A stretch of 57,125 nt of DNA from Gaoshiqia sediminis (lineage in GTDB: Bacteria > Bacteroidota > Bacteroidia > Bacteroidales > Prolixibacteraceae), in the NCBI RefSeq assembly GCF_025907915.1, contig NZ_JAPAAF010000027.1:1-57125 (forward strand). The letters run 5' to 3'. The position numbers and the translations under genes were made by a program. The notes under the pieces were generated by a model. The model was given only the letters and a program-made list of their open reading frames with translations. It did not search any database and was not told the origin of the DNA. Below are positions 23,305 through 33,965 of this stretch, in pieces. Each line of letters begins with the position of its first letter. Position 1 is the first letter of the stretch.

Positions 23305-26300
23305 ATTAATTTTAAACGTCAGATTTTCGTGATTTCGCAGAAAACGTTCAATTTCGTGGTTCATCTCAATACGTGTGTTCCTTGAAAACAGATTGACAAC
23401 CGTTTTTGTTTCCGAATCCCACAGATTAAACTTCAGCAAAGCCGTGCCCCTGTTTCTTCGGCTGATATCCTCAATTTCCTGCACCAGTTCGGGGGTTACC
23501 GCCTGAATCGCTAACTGAACCGTAACACTTTTCACCTGGTTTTTGCGCACCTCTTCGAGCATTTCGATGTAGCGCACTTTAAATTCCAGCCCTCCGCGGA
23601 AGCTTTCCTGTACGACTCCTTTTACCAGGAGAAACAGGTTTGGTTTGCAAAACTTGGCGAACTCCACATAATCTTTTCCAAAGAAGGCGATCTGGTAGGA
23701 ATCGCCGTAATCGGCCAGGGTCATTTTGCAGTAGGGTTTTCCATTTTTCGACATGGCTTCGAAAGCCTCGGTTACCATGCCGGCAAAGGTAATTTCGCGG
23801 CCTCTCAGCGCTTCGATATTGTTGTTCAGGTCCTTCAGCGAATGCTCTTTGCTGACGAAATTCTCAATCTCCAACTTGTATTCATCCAGTGGGTGCGAGG
23901 ATAGGTAGATGCCGATCAGCGATTTCTCTTTCTCCAGCAATACAATTTTGGGCCATTCGGGAACATTAGGAATATCGGGCGTCTTCACTACCTGGGCCGA
24001 CATCACCGCCCCAAAAAGGGACTGTTGCGTGTTGTTATTGTCGAGCTGGATTTGATGTCCGTATTTTATCAGTTTTTCAATAAAGCTGGCGTCGTTCAGG
24101 TCGCTGCCGGCAAAAAACTGGCTGCGTTTGAAACCGAAACTATCGAACGCTCCGGCCATAGCCAGCGCTTCGATGTTCTTTTTATTGACCGATTGCAGGT
24201 TCACCCGTTCCACAAAATTGAAAACATCCGAGAACAGGCCTTTCTTGCGGGCTTCAATGATATCGCCAACGGCACCGGCTCCAACACCTTTGATGGCAGC
24301 CATTCCGAAACGCACATCTCCCTTTTTGTTTACTGTAAATTTCAGGAAACTCTCATTCACGTCAGGGCCCAGCACATTGATTCCCATCCGCTGCGATTCT
24401 TCCATCAATTTGGTGATCTCGGCAATGTTGGTCATGTTCCGGCTCATGTTGGCCGCCATAAACTCGCCCGGAAAATGAGCCTTCAGGTAGCCGGTTTGAT
24501 AGGCAATGTAGGCATAACAAACCGAGTGCGATTTGTTAAAGGCGTAACTGGCAAAGGCTTCCCAGTCTTTCCAGATTTTATCAATCAGTTTGTCTGCTTC
24601 TTTTTCTTTGCCAATCTGCTTGCAACCTTCCATAAAATCAGGATTGGCCTTACAGCCTTCCACGAATTTCACCTTCAGCTTGTCCATCATGGCTTTTATT
24701 TTTTTACCCATCGCCTTACGAAGCGAATCGGAGTCGCCGCGGGTAAAATTTCCCAGGTGGCGCGACAATAGCATCACCTGTTCCTGAAAGACCGTGATCC
24801 CGTACGTATCGCTCAGGTATTTCTCCATCATCGGATGGTCGTACTCCACCTTCTTGCGTCCATGCTTCCGGTCAATATAGTCCGGGATGTATTCCATTGG
24901 TCCCGGGCGATAGAGGGCGTTCATGGCCACCAAGTCTTCAAAACGGTTGGGTTTCAGGCTACGGAGGTGCTTTTTCATACCCGGCGATTCAAACTGAAAG
25001 ATGGCAGTGGTGTCGCCGCGGCTGAACAGCTCGAATGTTTTCTCATCATCCATCGGAATTTTATCAATGTCGATTTCAATTCCTTTGGAAAGACGGACAT
25101 TTTCCAGCGTTTCTTTTATGATGGAAAGGGTTTTCAGGCCCAGGAAGTCCATTTTCAGCAAACCGATAGCTTCCACAAAGCGACCGTCGTACTGGGTGGT
25201 GTAAAGCGACTCTTCCTTGGTAGGCATGATGGGGATATGATCCGAAAGCGGATCGCGACTGATCAGGATTCCGCAGGCATGCACACCGGTCTGGCGCACC
25301 GAACCTTCGAGGGTTTGCGCAAATTTCAGGGTACTGGCGATCAGCGGATCGTCGGAGTTTTTTTCGCGCAGCAATTCAGGACTTTCTTTGTACGCCTTCT
25401 CAAAGCTCATTTTGGGAGCTTCGGGCACCAATTTTGCCAGACGATCGGCTTCAGAGAGCGGCAACTTCAACACACGGGACACATCACGAATGGCCAGCTT
25501 GGTCGCCATTGTTCCAAACGTACAGATGTGGGCCACTTTGTCCTGACCGTACTTTTCGGTCACCCAGTCGAGCACCATCTGACGGCCATCATCATCGAAG
25601 TCGATATCGACATCGGGCATGGAGATCCGGTCGGGATTCAGGAAGCGCTCGAACAGCAAGTCGTATTTTATCGGGTCGATGTTGGTAATTCCCACACAAT
25701 ACGAAACGGCAGCCCCGGCAGCTGACCCTCGGCCCGGACCTACCAATACGCCCATCTCTCGGGCGGCATTGATAAAATCCTGGGTAATGAGGAAGTATCC
25801 GGGAAAACCCATCGTTTTGATGGTGTTCAACTCAAAATCAATCCGTTCGAGCACATCATCCGGAATAGGATCGCCATAGCGTTCTTTTGCGCCAATGTAA
25901 GTCAGGTGCTGCAAGTAGTCGGCTTCCAGCTTGATGCGGAGTACTTTGTCGTATCCCCCGAGGCGTTTGAAGGCATTTTCGCCAAATTCTTCCAGCAGTC
26001 CGGCTTCCGAAAATTTTTGCAGGTATTCCGCCTCCGTACCAAATTCCTCAGGAATGGGAAACGGGGGCATAATCGGATCGGAGTTAAGCTCAAACTCTTC
26101 CACCTTATCCACAATCTCCTGGGTGTTGGCCAAGGCCTCCGGCACGTCGGCAAACAACTCATTCATTTCGGCGGTGGTTTTAAACCACTCCTGTTTGGTG
26201 TATCGCATCCGGTTCGGATCGTCCACATCTTTGCCGGTATTCAAGCAGATCAGCAAGTCGTGCGCATCAGCATCTTCGGCATTGGTAAAGTGAACGTCGT

Positions 26301-26940
26301 TAGTGGCAATCACTTTCACCCGGTGCTTTTTCGCCAGGTCAAGAATCACTTCATTCACCAATACCTGGTTGTTATACACCTGCTCATTCAGTTGCGGCAT
26401 CTCTGAATTGTGCCTCATCAGCTCCAGGTAATAATCATCGCCAAAAACATCCTTATACCAACGGATGGCCTCCTCCGCCTCGTCGATCGCATTGCGCATG
26501 ATGCACTGGGGGATTTCTCCGCCCAAACAGGCCGATGAAACAATTAAGCCTTCGCTGTGCTTTTTCAGCAACTCCTTGTCGATACGGGGTTTGTAATAGA
26601 ATCCATCCGTATTGGCTGCCGAAATTAGCTTGATGAGATTAACATAGCCGGTGCGGTTTTTGGACAGCAAGATGAGGTGGTCGCCCGAGCGGTCGATTTT
26701 GTCGTTTTTATCGTAAATGGAACGCGTGGCCACGTAAGTTTCGCAGCCCAGGATCGGCTTAATGCCTTCCCGCTTGCAGGTGTCCCAAAATTCTTTCACC
26801 CCGAACATCATCCCGTGGTCGGTTAGCGCCAGGGCGGTCATGCCATCGCCTTTGGCTTTTCCCACCAGCCCTTTTATGCTGGCTGCGCCATCCAAAATGG
26901 AATATTGCGAGTGTACGTGTAAATGCGTAAACGGAATCAT
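23302..26940 (-). CDS. dnaE: DNA polymerase III subunit alpha
   Basis: The 1212-aa replicative polymerase catalytic subunit. An N-terminal PHP domain (HLHVHSQYSILDGAASI, LTDHGMMFG) is followed by the family C polymerase core: GPGRGSAAGAAVSYCVGIT, the catalytic aspartates in MPDVDIDFDDDGR, RQTGVHACGILIS, and DKIWKDWEAFASYAFNKSH. A helix-hairpin-helix region (MAAIKGVGAGAVGDIIEARKK, split here) and an OB-fold near residue 1030-1110 (GREITFAGMVTEA) complete it. The length is typical of DnaE in Bacteroidota. It is downstream of recX by 122 bp. Confidence 0.97.
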   Translation of the reverse strand: MIPFTHLHVHSQYSILDGAASIKGLVGKAKGDGMTALALTDHGMMFGVKEFWDTCKREGIKPILGCETYVATRSIYDKNDKIDRSGDHLILLSKNRTGYVNLIKLISAANTDGFYYKPRIDKELLKKHSEGLIVSSACLGGEIPQCIMRNAIDEAEEAIRWYKDVFGDDYYLELMRHNSEMPQLNEQVYNNQVLVNEVILDLAKKHRVKVIATNDVHFTNAEDADAHDLLICLNTGKDVDDPNRMRYTKQEWFKTTAEMNELFADVPEALANTQEIVDKVEEFELNSDPIMPPFPIPEEFGTEAEYLQKFSEAGLLEEFGENAFKRLGGYDKVLRIKLEADYLQHLTYIGAKERYGDPIPDDVLERIDFELNTIKTMGFPGYFLITQDFINAAREMGVLVGPGRGSAAGAAVSYCVGITNIDPIKYDLLFERFLNPDRISMPDVDIDFDDDGRQMVLDWVTEKYGQDKVAHICTFGTMATKLAIRDVSRVLKLPLSEADRLAKLVPEAPKMSFEKAYKESPELLREKNSDDPLIASTLKFAQTLEGSVRQTGVHACGILISRDPLSDHIPIMPTKEESLYTTQYDGRFVEAIGLLKMDFLGLKTLSIIKETLENVRLSKGIEIDIDKIPMDDEKTFELFSRGDTTAIFQFESPGMKKHLRSLKPNRFEDLVAMNALYRPGPMEYIPDYIDRKHGRKKVEYDHPMMEKYLSDTYGITVFQEQVMLLSRHLGNFTRGDSDSLRKAMGKKIKAMMDKLKVKFVEGCKANPDFMEGCKQIGKEKEADKLIDKIWKDWEAFASYAFNKSHSVCYAYIAYQTGYLKAHFPGEFMAANMSRNMTNIAEITKLMEESQRMGINVLGPDVNESFLKFTVNKKGDVRFGMAAIKGVGAGAVGDIIEARKKGLFSDVFNFVERVNLQSVNKKNIEALAMAGAFDSFGFKRSQFFAGSDLNDASFIEKLIKYGHQIQLDNNNTQQSLFGAVMSAQVVKTPDIPNVPEWPKIVLLEKEKSLIGIYLSSHPLDEYKLEIENFVSKEHSLKDLNNNIEALRGREITFAGMVTEAFEAMSKNGKPYCKMTLADYGDSYQIAFFGKDYVEFAKFCKPNLFLLVKGVVQESFRGGLEFKVRYIEMLEEVRKNQVKSVTVQLAIQAVTPELVQEIEDISRRNRGTALLKFNLWDSETKTVVNLFSRNTRIEMNHEIERFLRNHENLTFKIN

Positions 26941-27062
26941 TTTCAGGTGTTTTAATCGATCTTCAACTTATCCAACAGCAGGCTGTATTGGAAGCCTAAA
27001 ATTAAGGTTTTCAATCAGCTTGTGAAACGGATGTTGATAAAACATGAAAAATGGAGAAATGG

Positions 27063-27536
27063 TTAATCCCGCTCCAGCTCATCAAAAGCAGCATAGATCA
27101 GATCCGCCTCAAATCCCCGGCTTTGGGCAAACCGGAAAAGCTTGGCTTTTCGGTCGTATTGATTCGCCGCCCGGGTGTTTTTGTTCTTCTCTTCCAGCAA
27201 CCGGGCCAGGGTTTCGCGATAATTATCATCTTCAATTTCGCCCAATGCCTGCTCAATAATTGCCGGTGAAACTTTCTCTGCCCGCAAGTGATGGGCAATT
27301 TTAACCCGCCCCCACTTGTTGAAACGAAATTTGTCGCGCACATAGCTTCGGGCAAAGCGATCGTCATCCTGAAATTTCTCAGCAACCAGCCGCTCCAGGA
27401 CCATTTCGGCCTCGTCCACCATCAGCCCCCAGTCGTGGAGTTTCTGCAGGATGCTCCCGGAACTTCTTTCCGAGCGGCTGCAAAGCGCTGCCGCCCGCTG
27501 ATAGGCTTCTCGTTGTTTTTCGTTTAACTCTGCCAT
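27063..27536 (-). CDS. recX: Regulatory protein RecX
   Basis: About 157 aa from MAELNEKQREAYQRA. The frame is open a further 45 codons upstream, but that stretch has no RecX similarity and crosses the terminator of the sus operon. RecX helical repeats are visible: CSRSERSSGSILQKLHDWG, LVAEKFQDDDRFARSYVRDK, RFNKWGRVKIAHHLRAEKV and FAQSRGFEADLIYAAFDEL. RecX binds RecA filaments and limits strand exchange. It lies upstream of dnaE on the same strand. Confidence 0.92.
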   Translation of the reverse strand: MAELNEKQREAYQRAAALCSRSERSSGSILQKLHDWGLMVDEAEMVLERLVAEKFQDDDRFARSYVRDKFRFNKWGRVKIAHHLRAEKVSPAIIEQALGEIEDDNYRETLARLLEEKNKNTRAANQYDRKAKLFRFAQSRGFEADLIYAAFDELERD

Positions 27537-27616
27537 CGTTCTTTTAGTGTACCGGCAAAGGTAGGACTCTTTTACGAACCGATGAACCAAATTTTGGCAG
27601 TGGAAGACAATTACGT

Positions 27617-27657
27617 ATAAAAAAAGGATGTTGCCACAGAAAAGCGACAACATCCTT
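27617..27657 (-). terminator. Rho-independent terminator of the sus operon
   Basis: The stem AAGGATGTTG (27624-27633) pairs perfectly with CAACATCCTT (27648-27657). On the minus strand it is followed by seven T's. It lies 24 bp beyond the last gene of the SusC/D operon. Confidence 0.85.
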
Positions 27658-27680
27658 AATACCAAACACAAAATCTTTTA

Positions 27681-28673
27681 TTACCACTCTATAGCCTGAT
27701 CTTCATCGGGTATTTGAGTGTTAATCCTACGTTCCATGGCTATCTGGCCTCGTACCGTAAAATCATAGTCCACAACATCTGAGGTTGAATAATCCCTAAA
27801 ACTAAAGTCAATTCCCTCAATAATCGTCGTACGCTTCAACAGATACGGACGTGTAACATCCATTTGCTCGTCCACAGTAAACGTTGGCGTACTGTATGAC
27901 TGAAACTGCATCTCCGGGTTGTCCGAGTAAAGTCTCACCTCGTTTGTCTCTTCGTCAAGCTCAGCATAAACTTTATAATTATGACGATCCATACGATTCT
28001 CATCGACCATCCCTGCGTAAAAGAAAACAGTATGATCATCAACAACATAGAGCTGAATATTGCTTTTTACGATTGGGGCGCCATTTTCGCTGCCTTTGAT
28101 GTAGGTTTTGAGGTTAGCAGCACCATATTTTCCGGAGTAATCGTTGAATGGCATTACACGGAGTAAAGCTTTCTTGTAATGTTTCCGCGGGTGTGGTGTG
28201 TAAGTTCCATTTTCCGTATCGGGTACAATCGTCAACGGTAGTATCCATTTGTCAGCCAAATCAATATCCTTGAAGTTAAAATCGATATTCAGCAGGCCAA
28301 CATCCTCTCCAGCTTTAATATCCACAGTTCCGGGCATCGTAAAGTATGTGTCACTTAGCTGTTCATAATACAGGTCAACTCTACTCTGAAATCTCTCATA
28401 ATTAAGAACTTCTAAAGTATCCGGATCAAGAGCCACCTTAACTGTCAGATTTTGCGGATTCGTTGTCGAACCGCTGACTACTACAGGTAGTTTGTAGTTC
28501 GAAACCTCATCCGCCTTATAGCTGACATAAATTTCGGTTACACCCAGGTCATTTAACGGAGCTTTAAAGGAAACGTAATGCTCATATTGCTCCTCTTTCC
28601 ACTCTTCATTGCAGGCACTGAAAAAAAACAGCGCAACCGCCAGAAACAATAATATGTGATATATCTTTTTCAT
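27681..28673 (-). CDS. DUF1735/DUF4973-like surface lipoprotein of the PUL
   Basis: The 330-aa protein has a signal peptide ending in a lipobox (FFFSAC, Cys21). The N-terminal Ig-like half fits DUF1735 (YVSFKAPLNDLGVTEIYVSY, LPVVVSGSTTNPQNLTVKVAL). The C-terminal half (YSGKYGAANLKTYIKG through the end) fits DUF4973, based on recalled family patterns. Such proteins often occupy the SusE/F position and are thought to bind glycan at the cell surface. It is the last gene of the operon, 93 bp after susD, with a terminator just beyond. Confidence 0.75.
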   Translation of the reverse strand: MKKIYHILLFLAVALFFFSACNEEWKEEQYEHYVSFKAPLNDLGVTEIYVSYKADEVSNYKLPVVVSGSTTNPQNLTVKVALDPDTLEVLNYERFQSRVDLYYEQLSDTYFTMPGTVDIKAGEDVGLLNIDFNFKDIDLADKWILPLTIVPDTENGTYTPHPRKHYKKALLRVMPFNDYSGKYGAANLKTYIKGSENGAPIVKSNIQLYVVDDHTVFFYAGMVDENRMDRHNYKVYAELDEETNEVRLYSDNPEMQFQSYSTPTFTVDEQMDVTRPYLLKRTTIIEGIDFSFRDYSTSDVVDYDFTVRGQIAMERRINTQIPDEDQAIEW

Positions 28674-28766
28674 ACGTTTTTTTGTTTAATTTTTCGGACA
28701 GACAGAACGCCGAAATGTTTCAAATAACATCTATCTGTATGTCCTTAATTCTTCTTTGCCTTGTCT

Positions 28767-30836
28767 TTAGTCGTTAGAAGTCCATCCCGGGTTTTGGGTG
28801 AGGCGTTTATTACGCTTTAGCTCACTATGGCTGATTGGCCAAAACCACATTTTATCAGAAAAGGTTGATTGAAGTCCCCATGAATTCACAGGCGTATGGA
28901 ATAATTCCCTGTTTGCTTCATCCATCAGAACATTGCAGCCATAAATGGGAAGCGACTCTTCAGCGGGGGCATCCTTCCAGCGACGCAAGTCGTAGTAACG
29001 TTTCCCTTCGCCCATCAATTCAATTTGACGTTCGCGCTTCAACGTAGCACGAAACAAATCCTTATCACCATATACATCCTCCGTGTAATCCGGTACTCCT
29101 GCACGGATGCGAACCGGACGAATACCCTTTTTCATTTCGTTGACGTCACGACTAATCGTATAGGTCGTGCTTCCATCCCACGATGGGATCTGATAGGTGC
29201 CGTCCAATTCATTCAAGGCCTCCGCATACATCAACAAAATATCGGCATAACGTATAGCCGGTTCCAGCTTACGAACAACCAATGGTCCACCACCAGGAAC
29301 ACCTCCTTCATTAGTATCTCCCGGATGTACAAATTTTTTCATCCCAATGCCGGTGCGAAGCCATGCCAGCGTATTGGTGTACCCATTACCACCTCCCCGG
29401 TAATAAAACACCTGTTTTTCACGGTCTTGTGGCAGAGTTGCATTTTGCATATGCCAAATGCTGCCACTATAAGCCACCGAGGCATAAAAGCGTGGCTCCC
29501 GATTCGCATACTGTAACGAAACGCCTGTGGGCAGTGGTTTATACATCCCAGCATCCACATCGGCCTGGGTAACAAAACCTGTTAGCCTGTTACTACCGTC
29601 CCCCCTGCCTATTTCACGATCTTTACCAGGGCTGTCCGTTCCATCGTTCATATAATAGGCATCAACTTGCTTTTGGGTTACACCATTATTCGACCAACCA
29701 TCAGCTATAATGGGTAGCTGATTTGCTACCATACCCGCAACTTGCTCATCTCCATTATCTCCACGCGTAAAAATTAACTCGGGGTTATCACCTGTAGCGG
29801 TGCCATTGAACAACGAACGGTAAGATTCGAAACAATCGATATTTTTCCAACCATTGGGCCAATCCTTATCCGAGAACTCGGGATCATACGGAGGATCAAT
29901 CGTTGCCGGGTAAGCAATATTACCGGATGTTTTGTAATTCACTGTGAATAACTCATATACGCCGAGCTCCATCACGTCTCTGGCGGCAGCTGCAGCTTTG
30001 GCCCACTTCTCTTCGTCATAGGTTGTTGATAACAACTGGTTTCCTTCATCGTCCACCAATGCCATGGCATAGTCATCCGTATTTCCGTTCATCAACGGAC
30101 TGGCGGCAAATAAAAGCGCTTTTGCCCGGGCGGCCAGAGCTGCCCCCTTTGTAGGACGTGCCACCTCCGAATAAGGATCACGAGTCAATTTTAAATCCTT
30201 CGCGGCCAATAGCATTTCACTACTGATGTAGTCGGCACATTTTTCATACGAACTGCGGGGAGTGGCGATATCATCGTAGCTGTCGTTATAATCAATACCT
30301 TCTTCCGGTAATAAAGGAATAGGACCGTATTTGCGCAACAGAATCCAATAGTAATAAGCTCTTGCAAAACGCGCCTGCGCCCGGTAATCAGCAATTTCCG
30401 TTTCTGTCAACTCCGTATTCATATGAATGTTCTGAATGAAAGTTGTCGCATTACGGATTCCCCGGTAAGCCTGCGTCCAGGTTGCTTGTTTGGCGTTTTC
30501 GGAGTAGGAGCCGGTGTGAAATATATTATAGGAGAAAGTTGCTCCGGATCCGGTAACACCAAAGTCGGCATCATCGCCACCGTAGTACATATCATCGGCA
30601 AAACAGTGGGGTGTATTACGCTTATTGGCTACGTCAGCACACTGTCCCGTCATATCTGAGTAAACATGGGCTAACCATTCTTCGGAATAGGGTTTGCTCG
30701 CGAATACCTTTTCAATGGTCATACGGTCTTTAAAATACTGGTCAGATTCCAGATAATCCGAACAGGAGGAGAGAATACCCGTTCCGAATACCAAGCCTAA
30801 CAGAAGATATATTGTTCTTCTCATGTTGCTTTTCAT
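28767..30836 (-). CDS. susD: SusD/RagB family glycan-binding lipoprotein
   Basis: The 689-aa outer-membrane lipoprotein has a lipobox (ILSSC, Cys25) and SusD features: TWTQAYRGIRNATTFIQNIH, the TPR helix ARFARAYYYWILLRKYGPIPLL, AALAARAKALLFAASPLMN, the RYADILLMYAEALNEL helix and RERQIELMGEGKRYYDLRRW. It caps the SusC barrel and binds glycan for import. It starts 12 bp after susC. The start at residue 5 (MRRTIYLLLG) is equally plausible. At 689 aa it is longer than the starch SusD, as is common in complex-glycan PULs. Confidence 0.93.
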   Translation of the reverse strand: MKSNMRRTIYLLLGLVFGTGILSSCSDYLESDQYFKDRMTIEKVFASKPYSEEWLAHVYSDMTGQCADVANKRNTPHCFADDMYYGGDDADFGVTGSGATFSYNIFHTGSYSENAKQATWTQAYRGIRNATTFIQNIHMNTELTETEIADYRAQARFARAYYYWILLRKYGPIPLLPEEGIDYNDSYDDIATPRSSYEKCADYISSEMLLAAKDLKLTRDPYSEVARPTKGAALAARAKALLFAASPLMNGNTDDYAMALVDDEGNQLLSTTYDEEKWAKAAAAARDVMELGVYELFTVNYKTSGNIAYPATIDPPYDPEFSDKDWPNGWKNIDCFESYRSLFNGTATGDNPELIFTRGDNGDEQVAGMVANQLPIIADGWSNNGVTQKQVDAYYMNDGTDSPGKDREIGRGDGSNRLTGFVTQADVDAGMYKPLPTGVSLQYANREPRFYASVAYSGSIWHMQNATLPQDREKQVFYYRGGGNGYTNTLAWLRTGIGMKKFVHPGDTNEGGVPGGGPLVVRKLEPAIRYADILLMYAEALNELDGTYQIPSWDGSTTYTISRDVNEMKKGIRPVRIRAGVPDYTEDVYGDKDLFRATLKRERQIELMGEGKRYYDLRRWKDAPAEESLPIYGCNVLMDEANRELFHTPVNSWGLQSTFSDKMWFWPISHSELKRNKRLTQNPGWTSND

Positions 30837-30848
30837 TTCAATTAGATT

Positions 30849-33800
30849 TTACAGATTAATGGTTAGTCCAAGTGTAACAGATTTTGTCAAAGGATACTGT
30901 TCCCCGTTTCTGGAGCCCAGTTCAGGATCCCAAAGTTTAAAATTCGACCAAGTCAGCAAATTTGTCCCCATTAAATAGATGCGAAGATTGTTGAAATGGT
31001 ATTTATTGACGATTTTTTTAGGAAGCGTATAACCAATGTCAATCGTTTTAAGACGCAGATAAGCCCCATTTCTCAACCAGAACGTAGAACTTCTGTAGTT
31101 ATTCGCATTTCCGCCATAACTCAACCGGGGATAGGAGGCATTGGGATTTTCGGTTGCGGGATCACCAGATATATCTGCTGAAATCCACCGATCGGATTCC
31201 ATCATCGCTTTCAACGGAACTCCCCATTCCCCTTCGCTGAAGGCAAACGCAGTTTTACCGGTGAGCGTAAAGGTAGATTTTCCTGCTCCCTGAAATAGAA
31301 CATTAATATCAAGACCTTTCCAACCTGCAGAAGCTCCAGCGCCATAAATCAGATTCGGCCGGCGGGTTGCACCAATTGCCACCACGTCACCATCATTTAT
31401 AACTCCGTCGCCATTAACATCTTTATATTTGATGTCGCCCGGCTGATATTCGCCAAAGGTTTGTTCAGGACTGTTACGAATATCATCATAATCTTCAAAT
31501 AATCCCAGCGCAATCAATCCACGGGATTGGTCAACCCGGTAACCTCTTTCCATTTGATAGGGATAGACATTATTCTCTTCATCTCTCTCCAGAATCTCGT
31601 TTTTACTGTAAGTTAAGTTACCCCGAACTGTCATATTTACCGATCCAACCTTTTCTTTGTATGCAAAACGGCCATCAAAGCCTTCCGAACTAACCGCTCC
31701 GACATTCGCCTTGGGAACACTCTCAAGGCCAACCATGGCCGGAAGATAGTTTCGGGCCATGTAGATCCCCTCGCGCTTTTCTTCAAAGTAGTCCAGGTTA
31801 GCACTAAATTTATTATTAAACAGTGATAAGTCCAGCCCAAGGTCGTTTTTGGTCGCCACCTCCCAAGTTACATATGTCGAAGCTACCTGCGAAAACCGCA
31901 TACCGTCAAACGATCTGTCGAAATTGTAGTCAGCCCACTGGTATCCCGCAACTCCACTCTCTATTGTATAAAGGTATGGAAAACGTTCTCCCATATTATC
32001 GTTACCTACTTTACCGTGCGAATAACGAATTTTAAACATGTTTACCCACTTCATGCTAGATTTGACCAAACCTTCTTCCGCCAGGTTCCAGGCCAAAGAA
32101 TATGCGGGAAAATACCCGAATTGATGGCCAATAGCAAAGTTTTCTGAACCCGTATATCCGAAGTTGAAGTCTGCAAAGTACTTAAGCTTCCAGTTGTAAG
32201 CCACGCGACCTGCAAGTCCCTGGTTTCTTTTGGAGACTCCGTTCTTGATGTCACCACCCAGGTTTTGTGTTTGGATGTAGGCATCCTGCGTATATTTTAC
32301 CGTTCCACTGAAGTGATGTTCCTTCAATGTTCGATCGTAGTTGAACATCAAATCAAGAAATTCCCTGCGATCACCGGATGAACTGCTTTCCTGGTGCATT
32401 TCCGAAGGGTCCGATATGTGTGTGAATACAAGATCTCCATCGGCATTGCGGGCTCTTTCGGCTTTCCATTGTTCAGGCCATTTTAACCGCCGTATGTCAT
32501 TGTTATTATTGGTATCGTATCCAAAACGCCCTGTAAACTGAAGTCCTTTTGCAATAAAATCTAAATTTTGCTCTAACGAAACATTGGTTTGGATTCGGTT
32601 AGTCCAGTTCTCATTATAGCCGGTTTGTGTAGCCGACACCCACGGGTTTGTCTGATTACCGGTTCCTAAGGCAGGAATATAGCCGTTGGAGTATATAATT
32701 GGAGTGCTAATGGGCGAATATCCAAAAATCTGTCCCCAAACATCTCCATCTCCCAGACCAGGACTGTTGCGTCTGCCCAACGTTCCCGAAACCCCTACTT
32801 TCAGCACAGTTGTTTTGGTAATGTCCATGTCCGTATTCAAACGGTAAGTCCAGCGGCTGTAGTTTGCATTCGTGTTGTAATCGTCACGCAGCGATTGATC
32901 AGTATTATACATCCCTTGCTCCTCCAGATAACTGGCCGAAACATAATAACGTGCTGTCGATCCTCCGCCACTAATGTTTAAGTTGGCGCGATAGTTTGAT
33001 GCGCCGTCTTTTAACAGCAGGTTTTTCCAATCTACATTCGGATATAAATCCGGATCGAGTCCCAAACGCAGAATCTCGAGCTCTTCAGGCTGGTAAACCG
33101 GCTCCTGATTTCTTGTAATGCGAGACTCATTTAGTAAATTGGCATAAGTAAAGCCATCAACAAATTCAGGGGTAATGGTCCGCGTGTTGTAAGAAGTCTC
33201 CACTTTAGCATCAATATTGACTTTACCAGCCTTACCTCTTTTTGTTGTAATTAGGATAACACCGTTGGCCCCTTTCGAACCGTAAATAGCAGTTGCCGAA
33301 GCATCTTTCAGCACAGTAAACGATTCAATGTCCTCGATATTCAGGTCATTCAAATCGCGTTCAAATCCATCGACCAACACATATGCGCTGGAACCGGCTC
33401 CAAAAGTTGAAATACCGCGAATCCAGAATTCTGACCTGTTTTTACCAGGCTGTCCGGATGTTGTCCAAGCCATAACTCCTGGCACATTTCCTGCCAGAGC
33501 ATTTGAAACATTGGAAGCAGAGGTTGCTTGGAGTTCTTTTACATCTACGGTTGTGATGGCTCCGGTAACCGAAACTTTTTTCTGGGTACCGGTACCAGTT
33601 ACTACAACCTCATCCAGCAAACTATTTTCTGATTCATTCAACGTGACGTTAACAACACGTTGTTCCTTGATTAACACTTCAACTTTATCGTACCCGATGT
33701 ATGAGAAGGTCAATCGTTGATATTTGGGAACTTTAATTTTATATTTCCCTTCCCCGTCGGTAATGGTACCCAGCCCCGCAATTTCCGCGACATAGATGCT

Positions 33801-33932
33801 GACACCTACCAGGGTTTCCTTGTTTTGATCGGTTACGATACCCGTTATTTCAACAGTCTCTTTATCCTCCTGAGCCAATACACTCAATGAGAAGCCGAAG
33901 AATAACAGACATACGATTATAATCTTAGTCAT
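30849..33932 (-). CDS. susC: SusC/RagA TonB-linked outer-membrane transporter
   Basis: The 1027-aa protein has a signal peptide (to about residue 20), a carboxypeptidase-regulatory-like domain (ITGIVTDQNKETLVGVSIYV, about 28-110), then the TonB-dependent plug and 22-strand barrel. The plug shows DEVVVTGTG, NVSNALAGNVPGV, EFWIRGISTFG and the RagA signature IESFTVLKDASATAIYGSKGANGVILITTKRG split. It ends in the barrel closing strand TKSVTLGLTINL. It imports oligosaccharides with TonB energy, paired with SusD. It starts 33 bp after the IPT/NHL gene. Confidence 0.95.
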   Translation of the reverse strand: MTKIIIVCLLFFGFSLSVLAQEDKETVEITGIVTDQNKETLVGVSIYVAEIAGLGTITDGEGKYKIKVPKYQRLTFSYIGYDKVEVLIKEQRVVNVTLNESENSLLDEVVVTGTGTQKKVSVTGAITTVDVKELQATSASNVSNALAGNVPGVMAWTTSGQPGKNRSEFWIRGISTFGAGSSAYVLVDGFERDLNDLNIEDIESFTVLKDASATAIYGSKGANGVILITTKRGKAGKVNIDAKVETSYNTRTITPEFVDGFTYANLLNESRITRNQEPVYQPEELEILRLGLDPDLYPNVDWKNLLLKDGASNYRANLNISGGGSTARYYVSASYLEEQGMYNTDQSLRDDYNTNANYSRWTYRLNTDMDITKTTVLKVGVSGTLGRRNSPGLGDGDVWGQIFGYSPISTPIIYSNGYIPALGTGNQTNPWVSATQTGYNENWTNRIQTNVSLEQNLDFIAKGLQFTGRFGYDTNNNNDIRRLKWPEQWKAERARNADGDLVFTHISDPSEMHQESSSSGDRREFLDLMFNYDRTLKEHHFSGTVKYTQDAYIQTQNLGGDIKNGVSKRNQGLAGRVAYNWKLKYFADFNFGYTGSENFAIGHQFGYFPAYSLAWNLAEEGLVKSSMKWVNMFKIRYSHGKVGNDNMGERFPYLYTIESGVAGYQWADYNFDRSFDGMRFSQVASTYVTWEVATKNDLGLDLSLFNNKFSANLDYFEEKREGIYMARNYLPAMVGLESVPKANVGAVSSEGFDGRFAYKEKVGSVNMTVRGNLTYSKNEILERDEENNVYPYQMERGYRVDQSRGLIALGLFEDYDDIRNSPEQTFGEYQPGDIKYKDVNGDGVINDGDVVAIGATRRPNLIYGAGASAGWKGLDINVLFQGAGKSTFTLTGKTAFAFSEGEWGVPLKAMMESDRWISADISGDPATENPNASYPRLSYGGNANNYRSSTFWLRNGAYLRLKTIDIGYTLPKKIVNKYHFNNLRIYLMGTNLLTWSNFKLWDPELGSRNGEQYPLTKSVTLGLTINL

Positions 33933-33965
33933 AATATTCAGTGTGTGTTTAGTTATTGCTTAAAA